Positions 16,040 through 25,102 of a stretch of 55,922 nt of DNA are shown in pieces. A model generated the notes under the pieces. It saw only the letters and a list, made by a program, of their open reading frames with translations, did not search any database and had not been told where the DNA came from. Position 1 is the stretch's first letter. The number at the start of each line of letters is the position of its first letter. Origin of the DNA: JAHIQC01 sp964565645 (GTDB lineage Bacteria > Actinomycetota > Coriobacteriia > Anaerosomatales > JAHIQC01); assembly GCA_964565645.1 (NCBI GenBank), contig CAZMFQ010000013.1, positions 1-55,922 of the forward strand, read 5' to 3'. Position numbers and translations under genes: made by a program.

Positions 16040-16333
16040 CTACCTGCGCGGCTCCTCGCATACGCCCGGAAAGACCCTGGCATTCAACCCCTGGGGATCG
16101 ATGAGTTCCATGGTCCTCCCCGCTGACTCGAATGATGTACGCGCCGAGACGATCAGTTGCGCGACGGCGGCGTCCATCGATGAGGCGCCGCTGAGATCCA
16201 GCCGAACGTTGCGAGAATCGGCAAGAGCCGAGAGCAGAGCGGCATACACCTCGGATACGTCTCTCACCGACGCGGCCCCCGTGATCGCGATGCGTGCGGC
16301 ACCGCTCGTGCGACGTACTGTGACCCCCAACAC
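16040..16333 (-). CDS. STAS-domain protein (anti-anti-sigma-like), first gene of chemosensory operon
   Basis: 97 residues, GTG start with GGGGAG just upstream. The core VRLDLSGASSMDAAVAQLIVSA is the STAS-domain signature region; the position that is usually a phosphorylatable Ser falls in the SSMDAA segment. STAS proteins bind partner kinases or switch proteins. In several bacteria and archaea-like chemosensory clusters a small STAS protein precedes cheY-cheA. There is no adjacent RsbW/SpoIIAB-type kinase, so a role as a scaffold or sigma regulator is open. It lies directly behind the candidate sigma-28 promoter. Confidence 0.8.
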   Translation of the reverse strand: MLGVTVRRTSGAARIAITGAASVRDVSEVYAALLSALADSRNVRLDLSGASSMDAAVAQLIVSARTSFESAGRTMELIDPQGLNARVFPGVCEEPRR

Positions 16334-16362
16334 GACTCCCCCGACGATGTGTCTCAGAATGA

Positions 16363-16390
16363 CTATCGCCCTAAAGGTGATTGGCCTTTA
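16363..16390 (-). promoter_or_regulatory. Candidate sigma-28 (FliA/SigD/WhiG-type) promoter of the chemosensory operon
   Basis: Reading the minus strand: TAAA (complement of 16387-16390), 16 bases, then GGCGATAG (complement of 16363-16370). The sigma-28 class consensus is TAAA - N14-16 - GCCGATAA/T, so the -35 is exact and the -10 matches at six of eight. It lies about 30 bases before the STAS start codon, in one of the few A/T-rich stretches of the window. A CTAAAGG-N7-CCTTTAG inverted repeat at 16371-16391 overlaps the -35 and spacer and might be an operator. Confidence 0.55.
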
Positions 16391-16433
16391 GATAAATTCA
16401 GAAAATCGCCCGATTCCGAGATCCAGCATCCTG

Positions 16434-17636
16434 CTAGCCGATCGGGTCCCCGAAGTAGCGCCAGTACAGGAGCCAGAACGACATGGTGCCGCGCAGGTGC
16501 GGCGTGTACTTGTACAGGGAGTATGTCGAGGAGTTCGCCGGGCGGACGAGGTTGCCGTCGATGTTCATCTCGATGCCCGCGTGCCAGGGGCCGGCGTTCT
16601 TGTCGAGCTTCTGGGCGCCCCACCAGATCTGGTTCCCGAAGCCCTGGTACTGATAGTAGGTACGGCTGTCGGCCTTGCCACATCCCATGGCCCAGTCATA
16701 CGCGTTCTGGCTCGGACTCTTCTTGGAAAGCAGCGATTGCTCCTTCTGGAGCGAGACGAGGATGACCTTGGGACTCACTCCCCATCCGGCGCCGGCTTCC
16801 GCGATCATCTGCGCCGCGGACTTCTCCACGCCGTTGTGGTCCTTTGCCCGGTAGGTGGCCAGTGTTCCCGGCTGCTGCTCGAGGAAGGACTGTATCTGCT
16901 CGACGCTCATGGCGCCTGCGTTGCGGTAGTTCGCGTCCGAGATGAGGATGTCGGGGTTGTAGGCGGTGCCGGGTGCGCCTCCCGAGTACACCGCCTGCGT
17001 CTCGGCCACACGGATCATCTCTGCGAGGTCGGCGCCGATGGCGGTCGCCTTTGCTTGCTGAGCATCGATGTCGGCCTCGATCTTCTGCTGTTTGAGTTCT
17101 GCTTGTTCGTGCAGATCGGAGAGCCGCTGTTCGCGGACGCTCAAGCTCTCGTGCAGAAACGCACTCTCGTTGCGGGCGAGGCGTAGCTCGCTCATGAGCC
17201 GTGAGTCGTGCGAGTTGATAGCGCTCACATAGTTGAGCCGCATCATGAGGTCCTGGATGGAGCGCGCGTCGAGCAGGATCTCGAGCATCCCGACCTGGCG
17301 GCCGCGATAGACCTCTACCGTCCGGTCGATCATCGCCTGCTTGGTGCGTTCGAGGTCCGCATCCGCCTGCGCGATCTCTGTCGCGACCTCGGAGATCTCG
17401 ACACGGGTGGACTCGAGGAGCCGGGTGAGCTTCAGGTAGTCCTGGACCTCCTCGGCGAGAGCGATCCGCATCTTCTCCAGTTCGGCGCGCGCCGCGGCCT
17501 CCTCGGCCTTCTTGGCCTCGATGGCGGCCGTGGTCGGCGGCGTCGCGGTCGCGGGTGCGCCGAACGCGGACGGCACGATGCTCACGAGCATCGCGACGAC
17601 CACCAGGACGCTTGCACTCCGTCCGACTCGACGCAT
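16434..17636 (-). CDS. Secreted coiled-coil protein with C-terminal lysozyme-like domain
   Basis: 400 residues from ATG at 17636; the upstream extension of the frame lacks a signal peptide and is rejected. Residues 1-30 are a signal peptide (SASVLVVVAMLVSIVPSAFG, cut after AFG/A). Residues about 40-235 are a long heptad-rich coiled coil, as in cell-wall hydrolase regulators and secreted PcsB/FtsX-partner proteins. Residues about 250-400 (DILISDANYRNAGAMSVEQI ... VILVSLQKEQSLLSKKSP ... YQGFGNQIWWGAQKLDK) match a lysozyme/transglycosylase-like domain seen in actinobacterial and clostridial surface proteins, with a candidate catalytic Glu in LQKEQS. Expected outside the membrane in wall turnover. 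Monocistronic. Confidence 0.75.
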   Translation of the reverse strand: MRRVGRSASVLVVVAMLVSIVPSAFGAPATATPPTTAAIEAKKAEEAAARAELEKMRIALAEEVQDYLKLTRLLESTRVEISEVATEIAQADADLERTKQAMIDRTVEVYRGRQVGMLEILLDARSIQDLMMRLNYVSAINSHDSRLMSELRLARNESAFLHESLSVREQRLSDLHEQAELKQQKIEADIDAQQAKATAIGADLAEMIRVAETQAVYSGGAPGTAYNPDILISDANYRNAGAMSVEQIQSFLEQQPGTLATYRAKDHNGVEKSAAQMIAEAGAGWGVSPKVILVSLQKEQSLLSKKSPSQNAYDWAMGCGKADSRTYYQYQGFGNQIWWGAQKLDKNAGPWHAGIEMNIDGNLVRPANSSTYSLYKYTPHLRGTMSFWLLYWRYFGDPIG

Positions 17637-17781
17637 GATCAGGGCGCGCTCCCGACTTCGGTCCACCACAGGGTTGCGGGTCCGCTCGAATTCCAGCGCA
17701 TAAACGATAGCATGCGCCACCCCACCTGCGGAAACAGTCACGGTGCACGCGTAGGGCCGCCCCGGCGGCGTATCGAGACCG

Positions 17782-19617
17782 CTAGCGCGGAAGGGTCACG
17801 GTGAACGTCGAACCCGTGCCGGGCTCACTCGTCACGGTGAGCGTTCCCCCGAGCATCTCGACGAAGCGCCTCGAGAGCGCGAGGCCGAGTCCCGCGCCCT
17901 CGGACTTCGCATCGCCGTCGACCGCGACCTGATAGAAGTCCTCGAACACATGCTCGAGGTCGGCGGCGGAGATGCCGCGCCCGGTGTCGATGACACTCAG
18001 TGATATGACCCCATCGTCGCGGACCCGGAGTGTCACGCTTCCCGCGTCGGTGAACTTCACCGCGTTGCCCAAGAGATTGAGCAACACCTGCCTGAGACGG
18101 ACGCGGTCTGTGCGCAGGTCGGCGATGTCTTCAGTCACGTCCAGGAACAGGTCGAGGCCCTTGCGCTCCGCGATGGGCCGCACCGAATCGATGACCGCCG
18201 CCAGGAACGGCGCCGCCTCGATCTCGGTGTACTGGACGCGGGTGGCGCCGGACTCGACCGCGGACAAGTCGAGGACCTCATCGACAAGCTCGAGCAGGTG
18301 CTGCCCCGAGGTGTTGATCATCTGAATCTGCTTGACCTGCTCCTCGGTCAACTCGCCGACCATGCCGGCCGCGAGCATGCCGGAGAAGCCGATGACCGAG
18401 TTCAGGGGAGTCCGGAGTTCGTGGCTCATGGAGGCGAGGAACCGGTTCTTGGCGCGCGTGGCCTCGTCGAGCCGCAGGTTCGCCTCCAGCAGCTGCTGAT
18501 TGCGCTCCATGAGGCTCTGGGTTCGCTCGCTGACGCGCTGCTCAAGCTCCGCGTTGAGACGGAGGATCTCCTCCTCGGAGCGCTTGCGCGCGGTGGCGTC
18601 GTGGATGACCGAGAGGACGCACTGCTGGCCGTTGATGGTGACAAGCGCCGAGGAGACCAAGCCGGGGAACAGCTCACCCGAGGCGCGCACGAACCGGCAC
18701 TCTCGCTCGGAGACCGCGCCGTCCCGCGCCAGGTCTCGTAGGAGCGCATCGCGCTCGTCGTTGTCGTGCCACAACCGCAGCTCGACCGCCGTTTCACCGA
18801 GTGCCTCGTCGCGCGTGTAGCCGCTCAGGTCGGCGAAGCCATCATTGACCTCGATGATCCGCCCGTCGGGGAACGAGCTGAGGATGATGGCGTCAGGCAC
18901 CGCGTGGAACGCCGCGGCGAATCGGGCCTCGCTGTCCTTAGCGCGCGCTTCGGCGACTTCGCGTTCGGCGATATCCCGACGGAGTTCGCGCTGCAGATAG
19001 CGCCCCACCATGAGCAGAAGCGCGAACGTCAGGAGCATGTAGAGCAGGGCATATGCGAGGATCGCGAGCGTATCGGGCGGACTCGAGCGGAAGAGGTCCT
19101 GAGAAGTCTGCTCGCCCAGCGTGACAGCGATCCTCCCGATGTTCGTGACGCAGAACGCCACGAACACGAGCCCGGCTCCTCGGGTCACGTTGCGCATATC
19201 GGGCCCGGTCCGCCCGAGCATGAGCCATGCCAGCTGTCCGCAGAGTACGATGAGGCCAACGGCCATGTTGATATTGCGCGCGTGCAGATTCGGGTCCACG
19301 TACATGAAGTACGCCTGGACACCACTAAAGGCCACGAGGTACAGCCAGTTCTGGAGCTGCGGCCCCTCGCGGCCCACGAACCGCTCGAGCCCGATCAGCA
19401 ACAGGATCGTACCGAAGATTATCAACACGTTCGCCACGATGATCGACACGAAGTCGGGAATCAGGCCCCGGAGCGCGATGAGCAGCATCGCCACGAAGTG
19501 GAGTACGAAGTCGGCGAGCCAGAGATCGATGCCCGCGATGAGCGTACGGCTGCTGCGCCACAATGAGCCCATCACACCCAGGCACAGGGCAGCGATCACG
19601 GCGTACACCAGCACCAC
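17782..19617 (-). CDS. Membrane sensor histidine kinase (7-helix sensor, PAS, HisKA, HATPase)
   Basis: 611 residues from the GTG at 19617. Residues 1-215 hold about seven membrane helices (MASE-like sensor). Then PAS (about 235-350, FAAAFHAVPDAIILSSF), a coiled coil, HisKA with H-box FLASMSHELRTPLNSVIGFS, and an ATPase domain with LLNLLGNAVKFTD, DTGRGIS and GAGLGLALSRRFVEMLGG. It is an orphan: no response regulator is adjacent. The start is uncertain because the open frame continues upstream and a strong GGGGGAGG lies eight bases before an ATA codon (about 19641), not before the GTG. Confidence 0.9.
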   Translation of the reverse strand: MVLVYAVIAALCLGVMGSLWRSSRTLIAGIDLWLADFVLHFVAMLLIALRGLIPDFVSIIVANVLIIFGTILLLIGLERFVGREGPQLQNWLYLVAFSGVQAYFMYVDPNLHARNINMAVGLIVLCGQLAWLMLGRTGPDMRNVTRGAGLVFVAFCVTNIGRIAVTLGEQTSQDLFRSSPPDTLAILAYALLYMLLTFALLLMVGRYLQRELRRDIAEREVAEARAKDSEARFAAAFHAVPDAIILSSFPDGRIIEVNDGFADLSGYTRDEALGETAVELRLWHDNDERDALLRDLARDGAVSERECRFVRASGELFPGLVSSALVTINGQQCVLSVIHDATARKRSEEEILRLNAELEQRVSERTQSLMERNQQLLEANLRLDEATRAKNRFLASMSHELRTPLNSVIGFSGMLAAGMVGELTEEQVKQIQMINTSGQHLLELVDEVLDLSAVESGATRVQYTEIEAAPFLAAVIDSVRPIAERKGLDLFLDVTEDIADLRTDRVRLRQVLLNLLGNAVKFTDAGSVTLRVRDDGVISLSVIDTGRGISAADLEHVFEDFYQVAVDGDAKSEGAGLGLALSRRFVEMLGGTLTVTSEPGTGSTFTVTLPR

Positions 19618-19751
19618 GGTCCTGGCATCGAGGATGTCTATCGCGTCCGCCTCCCCCGCAGATCCCGAATGAGCGCACCGTGGCTATCGCGCGCCTGCAC
19701 GGTAGATACCCCGAACGGGCCCTGCGGCGCGTGATGCATGTGCGCAAGAAG

Positions 19752-19776
19752 GGAGCCGCCCCGCTGGGACGGCTCC
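19752..19776 (-). terminator. Terminator downstream of tRNA-Phe
   Basis: On the minus strand GGAGCCGTCCC-AGC-GGGGCGGCTCC forms an eleven-pair stem with one G-T pair, followed by CTTCTT. It lies 14 bases after the CCA end of the tRNA. Confidence 0.75.
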
Positions 19777-19789
19777 TCGGCGGTTCGTA

Positions 19790-19865
19790 TGGTGGCCAGA
19801 GACGGACTTGAACCGCCGACACGCGGATTTTCAATCCGCTGCTCTACCAACTGAGCTACCTGGCC
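19790..19865 (-). tRNA. tRNA-Phe (GAA), CCA encoded
   Basis: 76 bases. Acceptor GGCCAGG pairs with TCTGGCC (one G-T), D-arm GCTC..GAGC, anticodon stem GCGGA/TCCGC around loop TTGAAAA with anticodon GAA, T-loop TTCAAGT, discriminator A and genomic CCA. Confidence 0.97.
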
Positions 19866-19950
19866 ATGCAGTGCTGGAACATGGTACTCACCGCCGCTCG
19901 GACGGTCAAGGCGCGACTGAGACGTCAGGCCCGCCCGACGTGCGCATCCG

Positions 19951-21831
19951 TCACGGCGCCAGAATCGCCTCGACCTGGCTACGCACGGCCGCGCTCACCG
20001 CGGCGGTCCCGCCGAAGATCGACACACGCTCGATCCCGGCCGCCTCGTCGGTGAGCTTGGCGCCCACCGCGGGATTGAGCGCATCCGGGGGCGTGAGCAG
20101 CAGAACGCCGCCGCGCGAACCCATCGCGGCGCCGCCTGACAGCGCGTCGGGGAAGTTCACGCCCGTCGCGAGTCCGACCTGCGCCCACGAAGCCTCGCCG
20201 AGATCGTCGACCACGAACGTCGCGAAGTTCAGTGCTGTGGCGTAGCGGTCAGCACCGTCCTTGCGCTCGACGGTGCCCACGATCGAATCCACGTCGGCGA
20301 AGACGGCGCCGTTGACCGCCGAGGTGCCGCCGAGCACGTACGCCGTCGCGGGAGCGGCGCTCTGAAGCGATCCGCGCACCGTGGTCGGGAGCGCGTCGGT
20401 CCTGGTCAGGAGTATCGGGTAGCCGTTGGCGTACGCATACGGCGCCGCCGCAAGCGCGTCGGCGAACTTGTCACCACGAGCGATGAGCGCGACGTCCGTG
20501 GGGCCGCCGTTGAGGTTCACGATCTTGTTCATGACCACAGCGGATGTGGCGTAGCGGTCGGTGCCGGAGTAGCGGGTCGACGTCGACACCCCCGTCACGA
20601 GCTTCGCGTCGTCGAGCACCTCGGCCGAGATCGCCGCGACGCCGCCCACGACGGCGAACTGCGTCACGCCAAGGCGCATACACTCATTGCGGAACGCACG
20701 GCCGTCGTCTGTGAGGAAGCCTCCGTCAAGGATCTTGGGAGGCAGCAGCAGCAACGGCGCATCGAGCGCACCGGCAAGGCCGGACGCGCACAACGCGTCG
20801 GCGAAGCTCGTGCCTGAAGCGAGCACGGCGGTACCCGAGGAGGCGAAGTTCGCCTTGCTGATCTCAAGCGAGGTCTCATAGCGGTTGGATCCGGAGAGAC
20901 GCACCGTGCTCGGATCGGAGATGCTCCACGCGAGGTTGTAGTTCGCAGCGGAGATACCGGTGTTGAGCTCAACGAACACCGTCCCCGCGCCCCCCGGCGG
21001 ACAGTAGTAGGACTTGGTGACCGAGTTCGTCCCGCCATCGAGCGTGTTCGCGCCCCACGTGGGGACGTCTCCCCAGACGGTCGTGGTCCCCGCCGGATAG
21101 GCATACATCGAGAAGCCACCCACGGGGTAGGCGGTCGACGCAGCGCCACTGCCGGCACTCAGGGTGAGCGTGAGCACCTCGTCGTCGAGCAGGTCGAAGC
21201 TGTAGACGTCCGAGGGGTCTGTGCGCCAATCGAGCGAACCCGCGACAGGCGATGCGCCCGGGCTCGTCGCACCCGCGACGTCATCGTCGCCCGAGCGCGT
21301 GTACTTCTGCCATGTCAGGGTGTACGCCCCGTAGGCAGGATTCTCGTCACCCCACCACACGACCAGGTAGTACGTGCCGCCGGCGCTGTTCGAGGTGGCG
21401 GTGTGGATCCTGTCGTGCGTCGCGTCCCACGGCAGTGACTGCTCGATGAGACCCTCGTAGTCGTAGACCGTGGAGCCGGTCGAATCGAACAGCTCCATGT
21501 AGAAGGATCGACCCGCGGGCATGGCGAGTTCGGCGGAGAAGACCTGTCCGGGAGCCATCGTGAAGCTGTAGACGTCGACGTAGTCGTCCGCGTCCGGGTT
21601 GAGCGAGGAGGACACCGGTGAAGCGCCAAGTGCCACGCCGGGGATGTCGTCATCGGCAGCGAGCGGCAGGACGCCACTGGCCCGGATGCCCGGACCCCGT
21701 CCGAGTCCCGCCGAAGAGCCGACGCTCGAGTCGGTCTGAGCGGGCGCCGCGAACGCGGCAGCGGGAACGAGCGATACCGCAAGGATCACGGTGACGAACA
21801 GACGCAGACAGCGCGAGACGTGACGTTCCAA
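19951..21831 (-). CDS. Secreted CWB2 surface protein 1 (PPC-like N-terminal domains)
   Basis: 626 residues, TTG start at 21831 with a poor ribosome site; signal peptide LFVTVILAVSLVPAAAFA. Residues about 60-300 resemble two bacterial pre-peptidase C-terminal (PPC)-type beta domains (VYSFTMAPGQVFSAELAMPA; VYSFDLLDDEVLTLTLSAGS). The last 300 residues are three cell wall binding repeat 2 units: RLSGSNRYETSLEIS, RYSGTDRYATSAVVM and RKDGADRYATALNFA, each followed by a FADAL/FPDAL and a PILLT-type strand. CWB2 triplets anchor proteins non-covalently to wall polymers (anionic polymer PSII in Clostridioides). First of three tandem paralogues, possibly the last of their transcript. Function of the exposed part unknown. 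Confidence 0.88.
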   Translation of the reverse strand: MERHVSRCLRLFVTVILAVSLVPAAAFAAPAQTDSSVGSSAGLGRGPGIRASGVLPLAADDDIPGVALGASPVSSSLNPDADDYVDVYSFTMAPGQVFSAELAMPAGRSFYMELFDSTGSTVYDYEGLIEQSLPWDATHDRIHTATSNSAGGTYYLVVWWGDENPAYGAYTLTWQKYTRSGDDDVAGATSPGASPVAGSLDWRTDPSDVYSFDLLDDEVLTLTLSAGSGAASTAYPVGGFSMYAYPAGTTTVWGDVPTWGANTLDGGTNSVTKSYYCPPGGAGTVFVELNTGISAANYNLAWSISDPSTVRLSGSNRYETSLEISKANFASSGTAVLASGTSFADALCASGLAGALDAPLLLLPPKILDGGFLTDDGRAFRNECMRLGVTQFAVVGGVAAISAEVLDDAKLVTGVSTSTRYSGTDRYATSAVVMNKIVNLNGGPTDVALIARGDKFADALAAAPYAYANGYPILLTRTDALPTTVRGSLQSAAPATAYVLGGTSAVNGAVFADVDSIVGTVERKDGADRYATALNFATFVVDDLGEASWAQVGLATGVNFPDALSGGAAMGSRGGVLLLTPPDALNPAVGAKLTDEAAGIERVSIFGGTAAVSAAVRSQVEAILAP

Positions 21832-21885
21832 GGTGGTCCCCCAGTCGACGATGGATCAGTGGTTATGAGTCTAGAGTATGGAAAG

Positions 21886-23316
21886 CTATGGCAGAAGTGC
21901 TCTCACCGAATCCATCACGGAATCCGACACGGCGGAAGCGCCCCCGAGCACGATGGCCATGCAGCCCGGGCCGGCATTCGCATCGATGGCGTCGGAGGCG
22001 GGCGCCGAGAGCTCCGTCCCCGCGGTCAGCAGCAACGCGCCACCGCGGGTGCCGAGAGCCGCGCCGCCGGAAAGCGCGTCGGGGAAGTTCGCTCCCGTGG
22101 CGAGCCCGACTCGCGACCAGTCGCCCCAGCCCCTGTCGATACCGTCGGATGCGACATGCGCGGCGGTCTGGTAGCGGGTCGCGCCATCCATACGGACCAC
22201 GTCGGTGGTACCTGAGTTCAGCGCATCGAGCGCCGAGGCCACTGCGGTCGAGACCGCACCCGTACCGCCGGCGATATAGACGCCCGCGATGTTGTAGGTG
22301 TCGAGGTATGACTTCGAGAACCCGTCGAGTGTGCCCGACGGGGTGAGCAGGATCGGCATCGCCTGCGAGTACGCGAACGGCGAGACCGCCAGCGCGTCGG
22401 CGAACGAATCACCCCTGACGACGAAGGCGGCCGTGGAAGCGGAGCCGTTGATCTCATCGATCTTGAGCGCCACGTTGCGCGCCGTCTCGTAGCGCGTCGA
22501 TCCCGGGATGCGCTCGAGGCTGGCCACCCAGCTCTCGATCTGGCTGTAGACTGCGTCGCCGACCGCCGAGGAGCCTCCGATCACATACGCGTCCTTGGCG
22601 CCCAAACGCGTGATCTCGGAGTACAGAGCGGCCATTCGTGCGTCGTCGGCCGCGGCGGTGGGCGGTACCAGCAGGACCGGCGCGCCGAGCGCGCCCGCGA
22701 GACCCGCTGCCGACAAGGCGTCGGGGAAGTTCGCGCCGCTGGCTATCACGACCGCGGTCGAGGTGGTGAAGCTCGACCTGCTCGCAGCGGCCGACGTGGC
22801 ATAGCGATCAGTACCGGAGAGCCGGACCGCGTCCCCGACGCCGGAGTCCAGGGCCCAGTCCAACACGTATGCGCCTATCGCGCCGCCCTGCGAGCTCACC
22901 TCGACGAAGTAGCGACCGTCACCTCCGGGCGGCACGAGATACGCGATCGATTCGGTCGCTGTGTCGGGTGCTTTGGAGCGTGTGACGAGATAGAACTCCT
23001 CCTTGCCCGGGTCGGCCGTGGCGACGTCGGGAGAGTACAGGGAGAGGTCGAAGTCCATGTACGCCGGCGTGCCGCTCAGATCCAGCGTGAGGACCTGGTC
23101 TTCGGCAAGATCGACAAAGAAGCGGTCGACGTTGTCGAGTCCGGCGTTGAGGTCGCCCGTCTGCTGGATCGGCGCGAGACCAGGCGCGAGCGCGAACACG
23201 TTGTCGTCGGCGACGCCCGCGTACGCGCCCGCCGGGACCGCCAACCCGGCGAGAAGCGAGATCGCGCACGCGACGCGCACGAGGGTTCCTCGGCGAGACA
23301 GGATGGTGTTGATCAC
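21886..23316 (-). CDS. Secreted CWB2 surface protein 2
   Basis: 476 residues, ATG start. Signal peptide ACAISLLAGLAVPAGAYA. A single PPC-like beta domain (residues about 45-165: DNVDRFFVDLAEDQVLTLDL ... YFVEVSSQGGAIGAYVL) precedes three CWB2 units (RLSGTDRYATSAAAS, RIPGSTRYETARNVA, RMDGATRYQTAAHVA). The NFPDALS strands are nearly identical at DNA level to those of the flanking paralogues. It is the shortest of the three and has the smallest exposed domain. It lies 54 bases upstream of gene 1 and 23 bases downstream of gene 3, so the three probably form one operon. Confidence 0.88.
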   Translation of the reverse strand: MINTILSRRGTLVRVACAISLLAGLAVPAGAYAGVADDNVFALAPGLAPIQQTGDLNAGLDNVDRFFVDLAEDQVLTLDLSGTPAYMDFDLSLYSPDVATADPGKEEFYLVTRSKAPDTATESIAYLVPPGGDGRYFVEVSSQGGAIGAYVLDWALDSGVGDAVRLSGTDRYATSAAASRSSFTTSTAVVIASGANFPDALSAAGLAGALGAPVLLVPPTAAADDARMAALYSEITRLGAKDAYVIGGSSAVGDAVYSQIESWVASLERIPGSTRYETARNVALKIDEINGSASTAAFVVRGDSFADALAVSPFAYSQAMPILLTPSGTLDGFSKSYLDTYNIAGVYIAGGTGAVSTAVASALDALNSGTTDVVRMDGATRYQTAAHVASDGIDRGWGDWSRVGLATGANFPDALSGGAALGTRGGALLLTAGTELSAPASDAIDANAGPGCMAIVLGGASAVSDSVMDSVRALLP

Positions 23317-23339
23317 GGTCGACTCCCCTTCTGATCGTC

Positions 23340-25025
23340 CTAGAACGCTGGGCCTGAGAACGTGTCGAGCAGCATGTGCACGCCATAGCTCACGGCGCTC
23401 GTCCCGCCGAACACGTACGAGCGCAGGATGGCGAGGTCACTCGCGAACCAGTAATCGGAGCCGGCAGGCATGGTCCCCGCCCAGTCGAGCAGGTACGGCG
23501 AGACGGTCGTGCTCGGCGTCAGCAGGATCGGTGAGCCGGCGAGACCGCAGAAGACGCCGCCCGCAAGCGCGTCGGGGAAGTTCGTGCCGCACGCGACGCC
23601 GATGCGAGCGAACTCGAGGGTCTCGAGCGCGTCCGGTGCGGCGACGGTGCCGACCTGCGGGGAACCCGTCTGGGTACCCGTGGCCCAGACCGCGAAGTCG
23701 CGGGCGGTCTCGTAGCGCGTGTCCCCGGCGATCCTGCGCACATGGCTGCTTCCGCCGAGGAGTGTCGATATCTGCGTCGCGACCGTGTTGCTCACCGCGG
23801 TCGCCCCACCCACGATCACCACGTCCGTGATCCCGAGATCGGGGTCCTGGAGCGCTGCCGTCACGTCGGGGTCGAGCGTCTCGGCAGCGGTCAGCAGCAC
23901 AGGGGCGCCGTTGCGCGCCGCCATGGGTGACGCGGCCAGCGCGTCGGGGAAGTTGCGCGAGTTGACCACGAACGCGACCGATGAGGTGGGTGCGAGCTCG
24001 GCGGCCTTGCCCGCCACGGCTATCGCCGTCGCGACGCGATCGGCGCCGTAGACCCGGACCGGCGTGGCCCCGAGGCCGGTGATCGAGGTCAGAACGGCGG
24101 TCTGCACGGCCGCAGGGCCGCCGAGCACGTAGACCGTGTCCGCGCCGAGGCGCTTGATCTCGGCCGCCACACTCGCCGGAAGTGCGTTCGCCGGCGTGAG
24201 AAGCACCGGTGCGCCAAGGACACCGGCCAGGGTGCTGCCGGCCAAGGCGTCGGCGAAACCGTAGCCGTTGGCGAGCACGACGGCGCCGGAAGCGGGCGAC
24301 CGCGACTGGAAGCGCTCCCTGCTGATCGCGACGGCCGTGTCGATACGGTTCGCGCCCGCGAGACGCGTGAACTGCCCGTTCTTGACCCTGAGCGTATAGC
24401 GACCCTCACCCCCGACGAAACCGGCGGGCAGATCGGGATTGCCTTCGTACTGGTAGTACGGCCGGATACGCACGTAGTACGTGCCTGCCGCGTCCGGGAC
24501 GAACGAGAGCGACGCGGAGGTCATCGAGAACCACGGGCCTTCGTCGTTGGCGACGAGCGCAGCCGGATCGGTCTCGGTGAATGCGGTCGCCTCGATGCTG
24601 GGTCCCAGGAGCGAGACGTCGGTGGGGTCCACGTCAGCCGAAGAGGCGGCCGGACCGTAGAGTTCGATCACCGGGTCGACGAGTCCGTCGACGGCGGCCG
24701 CCTCGATGATGTAGCTGTAGCCGGCGTCGATGTCGGTGGAGGTGACGGTGAACTTGATCCAGTCCTCGTCACTCGTGGCGGTGACGTCGTTGACGGTATC
24801 GAACGTGTGACTCTCGGTGGACGGGGCCTCGCCGAAGCCGCCGGTGGTGCCGGCCTCGTCCATAGCGGTGGTCATGTCACGCGCCGTCAAAGGAGTGTCG
24901 TCGCCCGCAGCCGCCTCATAGACGTCGGTGGCGTACGCGTAGGCTGCGGTTGGGCTCATCACGACGGGAAACGCCAGCGTGAGCGCCACGAGTACCCTCA
25001 GGGAGATGGAACGCCTCAGCGCCAT
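23340..25025 (-). CDS. Secreted CWB2 surface protein 3
   Basis: 561 residues from ATG at 25025 (AAGGA five bases upstream); the frame upstream of this carries no signal and is rejected. Signal peptide LRVLVALTLAFPVVMSPTAA. Residues about 40-225 form an extracellular beta domain (DWIKFTVTSTDIDAGYSYII ... YYVRIRPYYQYEG), PPC-like. Three CWB2 units follow: RLAGANRIDTAVAIS, RVYGADRVATAIAVA and RRIAGDTRYETARDFA; the last is extended and contains Cys residues (ACGTNFPDALAGGVFCGLAG) that are absent from the paralogues. It is the first gene of the trio after the promoter region at 25.1 kb. Confidence 0.88.
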   Translation of the reverse strand: MALRRSISLRVLVALTLAFPVVMSPTAAYAYATDVYEAAAGDDTPLTARDMTTAMDEAGTTGGFGEAPSTESHTFDTVNDVTATSDEDWIKFTVTSTDIDAGYSYIIEAAAVDGLVDPVIELYGPAASSADVDPTDVSLLGPSIEATAFTETDPAALVANDEGPWFSMTSASLSFVPDAAGTYYVRIRPYYQYEGNPDLPAGFVGGEGRYTLRVKNGQFTRLAGANRIDTAVAISRERFQSRSPASGAVVLANGYGFADALAGSTLAGVLGAPVLLTPANALPASVAAEIKRLGADTVYVLGGPAAVQTAVLTSITGLGATPVRVYGADRVATAIAVAGKAAELAPTSSVAFVVNSRNFPDALAASPMAARNGAPVLLTAAETLDPDVTAALQDPDLGITDVVIVGGATAVSNTVATQISTLLGGSSHVRRIAGDTRYETARDFAVWATGTQTGSPQVGTVAAPDALETLEFARIGVACGTNFPDALAGGVFCGLAGSPILLTPSTTVSPYLLDWAGTMPAGSDYWFASDLAILRSYVFGGTSAVSYGVHMLLDTFSGPAF

Positions 25026-25102
25026 CACCGTCCTTCCGCTTGAGCGACCGAAGGCCGCGAACATCTGCGCGCGGACACCGAACCGGCGCCGCACCCCACC
25101 AT

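Noticed and set aside
16371..16391. CTAAAGG/CCTTTAG as a transcription terminator of the 16434-17636 gene
   Set aside because: Only a seven-base, A/T-rich stem with a seven-base loop and no T run. Its TAAA and neighbouring GGCGATAG fit a sigma-28 promoter better.
20000..25000. Repeated 20-base stretches in the CWB2 genes as a CRISPR array or mobile element
   Set aside because: They are in frame, code for the conserved NFPDALS strand of CWB2 repeats, and have irregular spacing of hundreds of bases.
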